A stretch of DNA of 64,000 nt from Sinorhizobium garamanticum. GTDB lineage: Bacteria; Pseudomonadota; Alphaproteobacteria; Rhizobiales; Rhizobiaceae. The notes under the pieces are model-generated. The model saw only the letters and a list, made by a program, of their open reading frames with translations, had not been told where the DNA came from and did not search any database. Location: the NCBI RefSeq assembly GCF_029892065.1, contig NZ_CP120373.1, positions 3,789,001-3,853,000 of the forward strand, in the 5' to 3' direction. Shown here piece by piece: positions 35,525 through 45,336 of the stretch. The stretch's first letter is position 1; the number at the start of each line of letters is the position of its first letter. Position numbers and translations under genes: made by a program.

Positions 35525-36520
35525 TTATCCGATCCTGGCTATCGAACCGTCGACATAGCCGTCGCGCCTGTGCGGCTGCGCCTTGCGCCTGTATCGATGG
35601 TCGAGGTCGCGGCTCACCAATCGCTCCACCGCTGCCGCCGCATCCGCCAGGATGAGCTTGTAGCCACCTACTGACCGGGCGAAGTAGTTGTAAATCACCA
35701 CCGCGGGGATGGCCGCGACGAGGCCGATTGCCGTTGCCAGCAAAGCCTCGGCAATACCGGGCGCGACGATGGCCAAGTTGGTCGTCTGCGCTTTGCTGAT
35801 GCCGATAAACGAATTCATGATTCCCCAGACCGTACCGAACAGTCCAACGAAGGGACCAACCGAGCCGATCGAAGCCAGAATACCGGTACCGCCGCTCATC
35901 CGCTTGCCGGCGCGAACCTCAATGCGCCCGAGTAGAGACGACACGCGTTCTTTGATGCCGGTGGCCGGCGCAAGATCCAGAACCGCCTCCGAGCGGGCCA
36001 TTTCGTCGACCGCTGCCGCGACCATTTCCGCAGCAACGCCGGCCTTGCGGTCCAGCCCAGCCTTGACCTCGGCGAGGCCGTTCGCGGTCGTGAGCATCCG
36101 GACTGCGCGCTTCAACTTCGATTTTGCGCCAATGAGCTCTATCGTTTTCACCAGGAAGATCGCCCAGGTGATGACGGATGCGAGCGCCAGGCCGATCATC
36201 ACGCTCTTGACGACGATATCGGCAGCAAGAAACATGCCGACCGGCGAAAGATCGTGCGGAAGGACCGGGTTGGCGCTTGCGCCCGGCGTCGCGGCGTTGG
36301 CGGGGGCAGGCAGTTCCGGCGCCACCGTGACACTCGCTTGGCCGGCGCTGGCAGCGGCCGGAGCCTCAACGGCAGGCGCGCCCTGTGCTTGCCCGGCAAC
36401 CGCTGCGGAGGGATCTTGCTGTACCGCTTGGGCGAAGCCTGTTGAAACCGCTCCGACAAGTGAAATGGCGAGAGTTGCCGCAAACAACACATTTAATTGC
36501 GGCCGGGTCCGGTGTGACAT
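35525..36520 (-). CDS. exbB: TonB-system proton channel subunit ExbB
   Basis: About 331 residues from MSHRTRPQL; GAGGAACG precedes this ATG (a GTG four codons earlier is less likely). The N-terminal 110 residues are a signal-like helix (cleavage after GFAQA) and an Ala/Pro-rich periplasmic segment, as in other alphaproteobacterial ExbB. The MotA/TolQ/ExbB domain follows with three membrane helices; GPFVGLFGTVWGIMNSF and LLATAIGLVAAIPAVV are the family signatures. It works with ExbD. Confidence 0.95.
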   Translation of the reverse strand: MSHRTRPQLNVLFAATLAISLVGAVSTGFAQAVQQDPSAAVAGQAQGAPAVEAPAAASAGQASVTVAPELPAPANAATPGASANPVLPHDLSPVGMFLAADIVVKSVMIGLALASVITWAIFLVKTIELIGAKSKLKRAVRMLTTANGLAEVKAGLDRKAGVAAEMVAAAVDEMARSEAVLDLAPATGIKERVSSLLGRIEVRAGKRMSGGTGILASIGSVGPFVGLFGTVWGIMNSFIGISKAQTTNLAIVAPGIAEALLATAIGLVAAIPAVVIYNYFARSVGGYKLILADAAAAVERLVSRDLDHRYRRKAQPHRRDGYVDGSIARIG

Positions 36521-36703
36521 CTCGTTCCTCACATATTGTGCGCCTGTCTTGCCGTCTGGCTGCGATGCAACCCGGGGACGAGCAAGCCCGCGTGCCTTCG
36601 CAGGCTCTTTACGACGAACTATGACCGAATGGCAAGAATTTGTGGAGTGAAATAATCAAGAATAATGCCCCTAGTCGCGTATTCCGACAGCTATCGGGCG
36701 AAT

Positions 36704-39139
36704 TTAGAAGCTGCCTTCCTCTAGGGAGAACCCATTGCTGCGCCAGTCATACCGGCGATGACGTTGCCATGGCCGCTCCGTGGACGCGAACGACCTCGCG
36801 ATCCGCATGCGGGGCGGCGCTGCCGCCTGCGCCGCGTCGGCATAAATTTCGATCGCGCCGCTTCGCCGCAGAGTCTCGGCCGTCACAACCAGTGCGCGGC
36901 TCGATTTGCAGGTCGGCAACGGCCGGCGGGTGGCTGCGACGACGAGGTCTGCGGCCTCGCATAAAGACGGAAAGAGTTCGGGCGCGTCGACGACGACAAT
37001 GGTCCAGCCCTCATGGCTGCGGCCGACACACCATTCGCGCTTGTGGCAGATAAAGCCCCCAGCTTTCACAGATGACAGGACCTCAGTCGCGTTAGCCGCG
37101 CTTGCCTTAAGTTCAGACGATTCCGGTTTTGCGGCCAAGGCGGAGGCACTTTCGACGACTGGCGCAATATGATTGGCGACGGCAAGCGCCCGTTGCCATT
37201 GCGAGAAAATGAAGTCCGGCGGCCGGGTTCGGTTGGTGGCGATGGCGTCTTCGGCAATCAGCCCAACCAGTTGGCCGTCTTCCGATATCACGACCGAGGG
37301 ACGTTGCGCCTGGCGCTCCCACGCGATCGCCGTGCCGCCGAGAACGATCAATACCGCACCAACGAGCGCCAGCCGCGTTCGCAGCACACACAGAACGATC
37401 CCGCCGAACGCCGCCAAGGCAAAACCGGTCACGCCCACCCGTCCCGTCACCCACTCGCCATCGAACGAAGCCACGTAGCGTGCCACCGCGAGCATCCAGT
37501 CCAGCCCCTGCCCCATCACCACCAAGGGATAATATTCAAGCCCGAATGGCATGAGCAGCATGGCGAACAAGCCGAACGGCATGATGAGAATGCTGATCAA
37601 TGGCGTGGCAAGGACGTTGGCGATCAATCCATAGGCCGGCAGCCGATGAAAATAGGCGGCGGCGTAGACTGCCGTCGCCAAGCCGCCGATTAGAGACGTG
37701 GCGACGCTGCCTATGGCGAAGTTGGACGCCGGCTCCCAGCGGCCAGTCACTCTCTCCCGCTCCCGCATTCGATATTCGCGCCAGCGGGCGTATCCCGCCA
37801 CCAGGGCCAGGGTCGCCGCGAAGGACATTTGAAATCCCGGCCCGGCAACCGCCGACGGCGTCCAGGCGATAATGACGACTGCCGCCAGAGCGACATTCCG
37901 CAGGCTGATCGAAACGCGGTCGAAGAAGACTGCCACGAGCATGATGGAGATCATGATCCAGGAGCGAAGTGCCGAGACTGCGGCGCCGGAGATCAGGATA
38001 TAGAGCAGAACCATCACAAGGGCCCCCGCTGCGGCGATCTTCTTGACCGGCAGCCGTTCGGCCAGGCCCGGAACCAGACTCAACAGCGTCCGCGCACCAA
38101 CGAGAAAGGTGCCCGCCGCAAGGACCATGTTCAGCCCGGAAATAGCGAGAACATGAGACAGGCCTGCGGCTCGCAGGGTTTCGACGGTTTCGCGGCTGAT
38201 GACCCGCTCTTCGGCAGTGATGAGCGCCGCCGCAATCGCCCCCGTGTCGCCGCCGACCACTGTCCGGATCCGGTCTCCAACGGCCTCACGCACGTCAGCA
38301 AGGAAGGCCTTTCCTTGGGCAAATAAGGACGTGTCAGTGCGCGACACGGCAACATCCGTTTCCAGCGCCTGTCGTGGAGCGCCATAGAAGAACCCGACCG
38401 CTCCAACACCCTTGAAGAAGGCGTCGAAGGCAAAGTCGTTTAAACCCGGCAGCGCGGGTCCCGAAGGCGGGGAAAGGCGCACCTTTCCCTCGATGATCGC
38501 CCCGGCCGGGTACCCTTCATGGTGACTTCGCGCCAGCAGTGTTGCCTTGGAGGGCGGTCTGCGGAGCCTCGGCTTGGACGTTTCGTTGATCTCGACCAGA
38601 TATCGCCAACGCCCCTTGTCATCCTGCTCGCGCGACAGCACGCTTGCGCGGAGGTTCGTCGTCACCGGCCCATCGAGAATGACCGTGCCGATGCGTGCGG
38701 TCTCCGCCGCTGCAAGCAACATACCGCCAACGAAGATGAAAGGCGCGATCGCGATCGGTCGCCAAGGCGCGAAACGCCCTTGGCAGAGGAGCGCCGATAT
38801 GCCGAAAATGCAAAGCAGCGGTGCAAGTTTGGCAATTCCGACGTCATACGCCAGCGCGAACCAAACGAGGGAGCCGAGCGCCAGAAGCACCGGGATCAGT
38901 ACGAAGCCGTGCCCAAAATCGGCTTCCTCCTCCACGGCCGCGCGCAATCGCCGGACGATCGAAGCGGTAGCTGCATGGCTCCTGTAACCCAGCGCCGAAC
39001 CATTCAGTGCCCGTGGCAGCAGGCGACCGGCCAGCATTACCGGAGCATCCGCGGCATGAACGGAGACTTGGCTGCCGATGAAAGGCGATGCACGATGCAG
39101 CGCATCGAGCGTCGTCGGCCCTCGCTCCTCCGTCCCCAT
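36704..39139 (-). CDS. comEC: ComEC/Rec2 family membrane protein with degenerate C-terminal domain
   Basis: About 811 residues from MGTEERG. The order is an N-terminal membrane pair, a DUF4131/OB-like domain (about 110-210), and a ComEC helix block (about 280-560) with VLAISGLN, the family signature with Asn in place of the usual His. The C-terminal 200 residues occupy the place of the metallo-beta-lactamase-like nuclease domain, but I see no HxHxDH motif. Classical ComEC carries single-stranded DNA across the inner membrane during natural transformation; whether rhizobial versions still do is unclear. It is divergent from gltA. Confidence 0.88.
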   Translation of the reverse strand: MGTEERGPTTLDALHRASPFIGSQVSVHAADAPVMLAGRLLPRALNGSALGYRSHAATASIVRRLRAAVEEEADFGHGFVLIPVLLALGSLVWFALAYDVGIAKLAPLLCIFGISALLCQGRFAPWRPIAIAPFIFVGGMLLAAAETARIGTVILDGPVTTNLRASVLSREQDDKGRWRYLVEINETSKPRLRRPPSKATLLARSHHEGYPAGAIIEGKVRLSPPSGPALPGLNDFAFDAFFKGVGAVGFFYGAPRQALETDVAVSRTDTSLFAQGKAFLADVREAVGDRIRTVVGGDTGAIAAALITAEERVISRETVETLRAAGLSHVLAISGLNMVLAAGTFLVGARTLLSLVPGLAERLPVKKIAAAGALVMVLLYILISGAAVSALRSWIMISIMLVAVFFDRVSISLRNVALAAVVIIAWTPSAVAGPGFQMSFAATLALVAGYARWREYRMRERERVTGRWEPASNFAIGSVATSLIGGLATAVYAAAYFHRLPAYGLIANVLATPLISILIMPFGLFAMLLMPFGLEYYPLVVMGQGLDWMLAVARYVASFDGEWVTGRVGVTGFALAAFGGIVLCVLRTRLALVGAVLIVLGGTAIAWERQAQRPSVVISEDGQLVGLIAEDAIATNRTRPPDFIFSQWQRALAVANHIAPVVESASALAAKPESSELKASAANATEVLSSVKAGGFICHKREWCVGRSHEGWTIVVVDAPELFPSLCEAADLVVAATRRPLPTCKSSRALVVTAETLRRSGAIEIYADAAQAAAPPRMRIARSFASTERPWQRHRRYDWRSNGFSLEEGSF

Positions 39140-39455
39140 TCCCGTCCGCTCTACCCCTTTGCGGTTACCGGCCGATCCTGCAACCAACGTCGCCACTTTG
39201 CAACCGCAAGATAAGCTGCACAAAAAATCAGCAGAACTATATGGAATGGTACCGCATTATCAGATTAACAATCATTGATCTGGTTGGACATCTGGCCATA
39301 ACATGCGATTATTGCGTCGCCATATGCACATTTTCGCATCGCACCAATTTGCCTTTCGTACAGCTTGGCAGTCGAAAATAAATCATATAGCAAATTCGCA
39401 ACGTTCATTTTCGTGGCATTTTGCTATGCCACGTTGCCATAAGACGGAGGCTCCC
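39140..39455. other. Divergent promoter region between comEC and gltA
   Basis: 316 bases, clearly more AT-rich than the surroundings, which fits a strong promoter for gltA. A candidate box set, TTGGCA (39365-39370) with TATAGC 15 bases downstream, lies about 90 bases before the gltA ATG; the spacing is short, so it is weak. No RNA gene or repeat is seen. Confidence 0.5.
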
Positions 39456-40745
<1,290 letters not shown>

Positions 40746-40768
40746 GCGGACATTCCGTCAAATCGAGA

Positions 40769-40798
40769 AGCCCGGTCAGAGATGGCCGGGCTTTTTTT
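40769..40798 (+). terminator. gltA terminator overlapping the lpxB 3' end
   Basis: AGCCCGG (40769-40775) pairs with CCGGGCT (40786-40792) and is followed by six T. The second arm and the T-run are also the last codons of lpxB on the other strand (Lys-Lys-Pro-Gly region). Confidence 0.85.
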
Positions 40799-41960
40799 CT
40801 TGGAGATAATCGAAGACGATTTCCGCGGCTTTGTCGCCCGGCGGTCGGTCGGTCGCCATGCGCTCTTGCACAACGGCAAAACCGTCAAGCATGGCACGGC
40901 GTTGTGGCGTGTCACTCGAAAGCCGCTCGAACCAACGCGTCAGCGCCGACGGCCGGATCGTCCTGTTGAAATATTCCGGTACGACAGGAAAATCAGCGAT
41001 CAGGTTCGGAAGTGCCGCCGTCCATATCCGAATCCGAGAGTGCAGGAAACTGACGAGCCAATCCGCTTTGTAGGTTGAAACGACGGGGATACCCGCAAGG
41101 GCGAGTTCGAGAATGACCGTCCCGGAAGCGGCAAGCGCGGCGTCGGCCTTTTCAAAGGCCTCCCACTTCCTGTCCGTTGCAACCGATATCTCGGGCTGCA
41201 CCTTCCACGACGCGGTCAATTCCTTCACCCGACGCTCCTGCCGGGGAACAGTCGGCAGTAGAAAGCGCATGCCTTGATGGCGCGCCGCGAGCTCCTCGAC
41301 GGCCTCGCCAAAAATCGGCAGCAAGCGGCTGACTTCGCTCCCGCGGGACCCTGGGAGCAGGAGACAGGTCGCGGGCTCCCGCGGTCGTTCCGCCCGCTGT
41401 TTTTCGCGCTGGCGGGCACGGACCGACAACACATTGATGTCGGATGCAAGGCGATGGCCGACATAGGTGGTCGGCGGGCCATCGAGCGCGCGCATCACCT
41501 CCGGCTCGAACGGCAGAACCGCGAGCACATGGTCGACATAGCCACGCATACGCGGGGCGCGCTCGGGCTTCCACGCCCAGACGCTCGGGCAGACGTAATT
41601 GATCACCGGCAGGTGTGGTAGCGCGGCGCGCACACGCCGCGCTACACGATGGGTGAAATCCGGGCTGTCGATGATCAGCAATGCGTCCGGCCGAGCTGCG
41701 ATGATCGCGCGCGCTGTCTGACGGATGCGCAGGAGCAGCTTCGGCAAACGTGCAAGAACCTGCGAAAAGCCCATGATCGACAGTTCGGAATAGTCGAACA
41801 GCGATGTCAGCCCCTCGGCTTCGAGCGCCTCGCCGCCGACACCGACGAGCTCAAGCGAGCCTCCAAGGCGCGGGCGAAGTGCGCGCACGAGATCGGCCCC
41901 GAGCAGGTCTCCGGAGACTTCTCCGGCTATCACTGCCAGTTTGTAGCCCTTGCCCGTCAT
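40776..41960 (-). CDS. lpxB: Lipid-A-disaccharide synthase
   Basis: About 394 residues from MTGKGYKLAV (GGAG lies eight bases upstream; an ATG four codons earlier is possible). A GT19 glycosyltransferase that joins UDP-2,3-diacylglucosamine and lipid X at the inner membrane. VIAGEVSGDLLGADLV (residues 10-25) is the N-terminal signature, with YVCPSVWAWKPER near 140 and LPGSRGSEV near 205. Last gene of the bamA-lpxD-fabZ-lpxA-lpxI-lpxB run; a RIME-like repeat separates it from lpxI. Confidence 0.96.
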   Translation of the reverse strand: MTGKGYKLAVIAGEVSGDLLGADLVRALRPRLGGSLELVGVGGEALEAEGLTSLFDYSELSIMGFSQVLARLPKLLLRIRQTARAIIAARPDALLIIDSPDFTHRVARRVRAALPHLPVINYVCPSVWAWKPERAPRMRGYVDHVLAVLPFEPEVMRALDGPPTTYVGHRLASDINVLSVRARQREKQRAERPREPATCLLLPGSRGSEVSRLLPIFGEAVEELAARHQGMRFLLPTVPRQERRVKELTASWKVQPEISVATDRKWEAFEKADAALAASGTVILELALAGIPVVSTYKADWLVSFLHSRIRIWTAALPNLIADFPVVPEYFNRTIRPSALTRWFERLSSDTPQRRAMLDGFAVVQERMATDRPPGDKAAEIVFDYLQEKKPGHL

Positions 41961-41969
41961 CGGCGGCTC

Positions 41970-42084
41970 CATGATCAGGATGATTTTGGGTCGAACCGAC
42001 CCATAATCATAAACGTGATCGATTCTAAAGAGTTAGAGCGGCATGCGGGCGGAAAACCGAACATGCTTTTCGTCATCCCGCGCT
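41970..42084 (-). repeat. RIME-like palindromic repeat, copy A
   Basis: A two-part palindromic element: an outer half with GATTTTGGGTCG/CGACCCATAATC and an inner half with GCGGGCGGAAAACCG. It is the reverse orientation of copy B at 58035-58144. It overlaps the last codons and stop of lpxI (42073-42084). Confidence 0.8.
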
Positions 42085-42948
42085 AGCCCCACGCTGAACA
42101 CCCAGGATGAACAGGCCACTCTTGTCCGCTTTGTCGACGAGCTGCGAACGCTCGAGAACAAGTGCCCTGCCCGCTTCGACCGCAATGCCTGCAAGACCCG
42201 CCGCCTCGGCGCCCGCGACTGTGGAAGGACCAATCGAAGGCAGATCCGCGCGTTCGTCCTGCTGCGGCTTACAAAGTTTGACGAGGACCCCGCGACGACG
42301 CGTCGAGACCCGCCCCTCGACCTTCAGCGCGGCAACGCGCGCCAGCATGGCGTCGGTGCCTTCGGCGCCCTCGAGTGCGATCACCCTGCCGCCGACCGCG
42401 ACGGCGCCCTGTCCAACATCGAGCGCTCCCAGTGCGTTGGCAGCAGCGATGCCAGCTTCTATATCCCGCCGATCGTCGTCCGTCGGCACATGGGCCCCAA
42501 GCGGGCCCGTGTCCGCGAGAAGATTGGGGACGACTTCCTGTGCGCCGATGACGCGGGCACCGCTCGCTTCGATGAGATCCATCGCCATTCGCAGAACCGC
42601 GTCGTCGCCACCGGACACCAGAGTCCGAAGCACGCTCGGGACCTTAGCGAGCGTCCTCAGCGTGGGGCGGATATCACGCCATTCCGGTCGACGCCGAACT
42701 CCTCCGGAGAGCACAACGCGGTCGATGCCCTCTTTCTCGAACGTTCGGCTGATCGCAGCAAAATCACCGATTGCCAGAACGGCGTGGTCGAACCCTGTCC
42801 AGTCGGCGTCCGCCTCGCGTGACAGCGCAATGATGAAAGGGTCTTCGCCCTGTCGTCGCGCGGCCTCCGCCACGTGATGCGGCAGCGCGCCAGCGCCGGC
42901 AATGATCGCCAACCTGCCCCCCGCACCTGGCAGGCTGCGGGTTACCAC
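42073..42948 (-). CDS. lpxI: UDP-2,3-diacylglucosamine pyrophosphatase LpxI
   Basis: About 291 residues from the GTG at 42948, preceded by AGAGG nine bases away; a TTG at 42957, overlapping the lpxA stop, is the alternative. LpxI replaces LpxH in alphaproteobacteria and splits UDP-2,3-diacylglucosamine to lipid X and UMP. The Rossmann-like N-terminal half begins GGRLAIIAGAGALPHHV; the C-terminal DUF1009 catalytic half has LPSIGPSTVAGAEAAGLAGI near residues 240-260. The last codons and the stop are supplied by the RIME-like repeat. Usual lpxA-lpxI-lpxB order. Confidence 0.93.
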   Translation of the reverse strand: MVTRSLPGAGGRLAIIAGAGALPHHVAEAARRQGEDPFIIALSREADADWTGFDHAVLAIGDFAAISRTFEKEGIDRVVLSGGVRRRPEWRDIRPTLRTLAKVPSVLRTLVSGGDDAVLRMAMDLIEASGARVIGAQEVVPNLLADTGPLGAHVPTDDDRRDIEAGIAAANALGALDVGQGAVAVGGRVIALEGAEGTDAMLARVAALKVEGRVSTRRRGVLVKLCKPQQDERADLPSIGPSTVAGAEAAGLAGIAVEAGRALVLERSQLVDKADKSGLFILGVQRGASAG

Positions 42949-42953
42949 TGCAG

Positions 42954-43766
42954 TCAACCTCTGTTGCCGCGTTGCGGCGACGACAGCGCGCGATCGCTTT
43001 CTGCGGCAATGAAATCGAGGATTTCGAGCGCCGGCGCGCAATCGAGATACTCCTGCCGGATTGCCGCAGCATTGGCGCGGATCGATTCCGGTCCCTCGAA
43101 AATCTGCTTGTACGCGCGCCGCACGGCGTGGATCGTCGCGCGGTCGATGCCGGCGCGCGTCATCCCGACGACATTGAGACCGCTCAGAACTCCGGGATTG
43201 CCGTTGAGCATGCCATAAGGAATGACGTCATAGCTGACTGCCGAAAGCCCACCGATGAAGGCCTGCCTGCCAATGCGCGTGAACTGGTGAACGGCCGACC
43301 CGCCGCCGAGGATGGCGCGATCGTCCACGATCACGTGCCCCGCCAGCATCACGTTGTTGGACAGGATGATATTGTTTCCGAGCCGGCAATCGTGCGCGAC
43401 GTGGGAATTGGCCAGAAACAGGTTGTTGTTGCCGACGACTGTGGTGCCGCCGTGCTCGACGGTGCCCGTGTTCATCGTCACACCTTCGCGGATGGTGCAG
43501 TTCTCGCCGATGACCAGCGTCGTGTTCAAGGCGCTATGATGCACGCTTTGCGAGTCTCCGCCGATGACGGCGGACGGGAAGATCTTCGTCCCCTTGCCGA
43601 CAGTCGTGCGCCCGATGACAACAACGTGGCTCAGTAGCTCTACGTCGTCTCCCAAAACGACATTCGGCCCGATATGGCAAAACGGGCCGACCTTCGCGTT
43701 CTCTCCGATCACGGCCCCATCCTCGATGACGGATGACGGGTGGATCTTCGCAGTCGATGCAATCAT
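42954..43766 (-). CDS. lpxA: UDP-N-acetylglucosamine O-acyltransferase
   Basis: A 270-residue left-handed beta-helix enzyme, the first step of lipid A synthesis. Hexapeptide repeats fill residues 1-180 (for example [20 protein letters not shown]), the catalytic histidine lies in [15 protein letters not shown] near residues 120-134, and the helical C-terminal domain is present. It lies two bases downstream of fabZ and five upstream of the lpxI start, so coupling is likely. Confidence 0.97.
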   Translation of the reverse strand: MIASTAKIHPSSVIEDGAVIGENAKVGPFCHIGPNVVLGDDVELLSHVVVIGRTTVGKGTKIFPSAVIGGDSQSVHHSALNTTLVIGENCTIREGVTMNTGTVEHGGTTVVGNNNLFLANSHVAHDCRLGNNIILSNNVMLAGHVIVDDRAILGGGSAVHQFTRIGRQAFIGGLSAVSYDVIPYGMLNGNPGVLSGLNVVGMTRAGIDRATIHAVRRAYKQIFEGPESIRANAAAIRQEYLDCAPALEILDFIAAESDRALSSPQRGNRG

Positions 43767-43768
43767 TT

Positions 43769-44233
43769 TCAGGCGTCTTCCTTGCTGACAATCATCGCGC
43801 CGATATCAGCTTCTGCGACAAGTTGCCCGTCAACTTTTGCATCACAGTGAAATTTCCAGATATTGCCACGTTGCTTCTGTTTCATGACATGGAATTCGAC
43901 CCGGTCTCCCGGTACGACAGGCTTGCGGAAGCGGGCATTGTCGATGGTCATGAAGTAGACGAGATTGTCGCCGATCCCCGTCTTGCGGGCGCAGATGGCG
44001 CCGGCGGTCTGCGCCATGCCTTCGATCAGCAACACGCCCGGCATGATCGGCTTTTCCGGAAAATGTCCCGTGAAATGCGGTTCATTCGCCGTCACGTTCT
44101 TTATCCCGATCGCCGAGTTGTCGGAGTCGATCGCGATGATGCGATCGACGAGCAGGAACGGGTAGCGATGGGGAAGAAGTGTCAGGATTTCCTGAATATC
44201 CGCCGTGCCGAGTACCGTTGCAGCCTCATTCAT
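43769..44233 (-). CDS. fabZ: 3-hydroxyacyl-ACP dehydratase FabZ
   Basis: A 154-residue hot-dog fold dehydratase of type II fatty acid synthesis. The catalytic His is in [13 protein letters not shown] (residues 19-31) and the catalytic Glu in [14 protein letters not shown] (near 64-77). The start MNEAATVLG overlaps the lpxD end by eight bases; the longer frame from 44353 is an artefact. Its place among the lpx genes reflects competition for R-3-hydroxyacyl-ACP between fatty acid and lipid A synthesis. Confidence 0.97.
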   Translation of the reverse strand: MNEAATVLGTADIQEILTLLPHRYPFLLVDRIIAIDSDNSAIGIKNVTANEPHFTGHFPEKPIMPGVLLIEGMAQTAGAICARKTGIGDNLVYFMTIDNARFRKPVVPGDRVEFHVMKQKQRGNIWKFHCDAKVDGQLVAEADIGAMIVSKEDA

Positions 44234-45290
44234 CCTTGCCACCCTTTTTCTTCTGTCTTTCGCTGGCTCGCATCGCCATCTCGGCGATGTCGCGCAGAAA
44301 ATCCCGCATCGGGCGTGCCGGAATACCGCCATAACGCTCACCGGCCGGCACATCGCTCGCCACGCCGCTCATGGCGGCGATCTGGACGCCATCTCCGATG
44401 GTAATGTGGCCGTTGACGCCGGTTCCGCCGCCGATCATCACGCCGTCGCCAATCTTTGTGCTGCCGGCAATGCCAACCTGGCTGACGATACCGCAATAGC
44501 GACCGATGCGGACGTTGTGCCCGATCTGGACGAGGTTGTCGATCTTCGTGCCCTCGCCGATCACCGTATCGTCCATGGTGCCGCGATCGATCGTCGTGTT
44601 CGCGCCGATCTCGACGTGATCCTGGATAATCACGCGACCGACCTGAACGATCTTGATCATTCCGCCCTGGGGGCCCGGCGCGTAGCCAAAGCCGTCCTGG
44701 CCAATGCGCGCCCCGGGATGAATGATGACGTTGTTGCCGATCAGCGCGCAAAGAATGCTGGCTCCGGCAGAAATCGTACAATCGCGGCCGATTCGGACAT
44801 TCGGCCCGATAACGGCTCCCGCGGCAATCCGCGTTCCAATACCGATCTCAGCGCCGGCACCGATCACCGCCATCGGCTCGACTTCTACACCAGCCTCGAG
44901 TCGGGCTGTCGGATCGACAAATGCACCCGCAGCAATGCCCCGCTCGCTCGTATTGTAGGAGGGGCGCATCGCCTTTTCATGAAGCAGAGCGCCGGCAACT
45001 GCAAAGGCCGTATGCGGCTTTGCGGTCAAGAGAACGGGGATATTGTCCGGAACGATTGACGCAATCGCCTTGTCGCAAATGATTGCCGAGGCATGACAAT
45101 CGTTCAGCTCGTCGCGGTTCTTGCGCGAGAGCATATAGCAAACATCACCCGATTTGGCGCGGTAAACCGGCGCGACCGCGTGGATCAAGCGATCCGCCGC
45201 AGCGGCATCCGACAACTCCGCCCCAATGTGATTCGCCAGGTCACCCAAGCGAATCCCTTCATGGGGCGGAAAAAACCAGTTCAGTTCCAT
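44226..45290 (-). CDS. lpxD: UDP-3-O-(3-hydroxyacyl)glucosamine N-acyltransferase
   Basis: A 354-residue trimeric acyltransferase, the third step of lipid A synthesis. The start MELNWFFPP follows GGAGTGTCT; the longer frame is not supported. A uridine-binding N-terminal domain (to about residue 100) is followed by many hexapeptide repeats, with the catalytic His in GFGYAPG-adjacent sequence and a C-terminal helix. It lies 46 bases downstream of bamA. Confidence 0.97.
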   Translation of the reverse strand: MELNWFFPPHEGIRLGDLANHIGAELSDAAAADRLIHAVAPVYRAKSGDVCYMLSRKNRDELNDCHASAIICDKAIASIVPDNIPVLLTAKPHTAFAVAGALLHEKAMRPSYNTSERGIAAGAFVDPTARLEAGVEVEPMAVIGAGAEIGIGTRIAAGAVIGPNVRIGRDCTISAGASILCALIGNNVIIHPGARIGQDGFGYAPGPQGGMIKIVQVGRVIIQDHVEIGANTTIDRGTMDDTVIGEGTKIDNLVQIGHNVRIGRYCGIVSQVGIAGSTKIGDGVMIGGGTGVNGHITIGDGVQIAAMSGVASDVPAGERYGGIPARPMRDFLRDIAEMAMRASERQKKKGGKDE

Positions 45291-45336
45291 AGACACTCCA
45301 GAACGATTTTGGACAGCAGTTCTGGACTGCTCTTTA

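Noticed and set aside
36690..36725. Possible Irr iron box (TTTAGAA) upstream of exbB
   Set aside because: Only half of the TTTAGAA-N3-TTCTAAA palindrome is present, and it lies about 180 bases from exbB, at the comEC 3' end.
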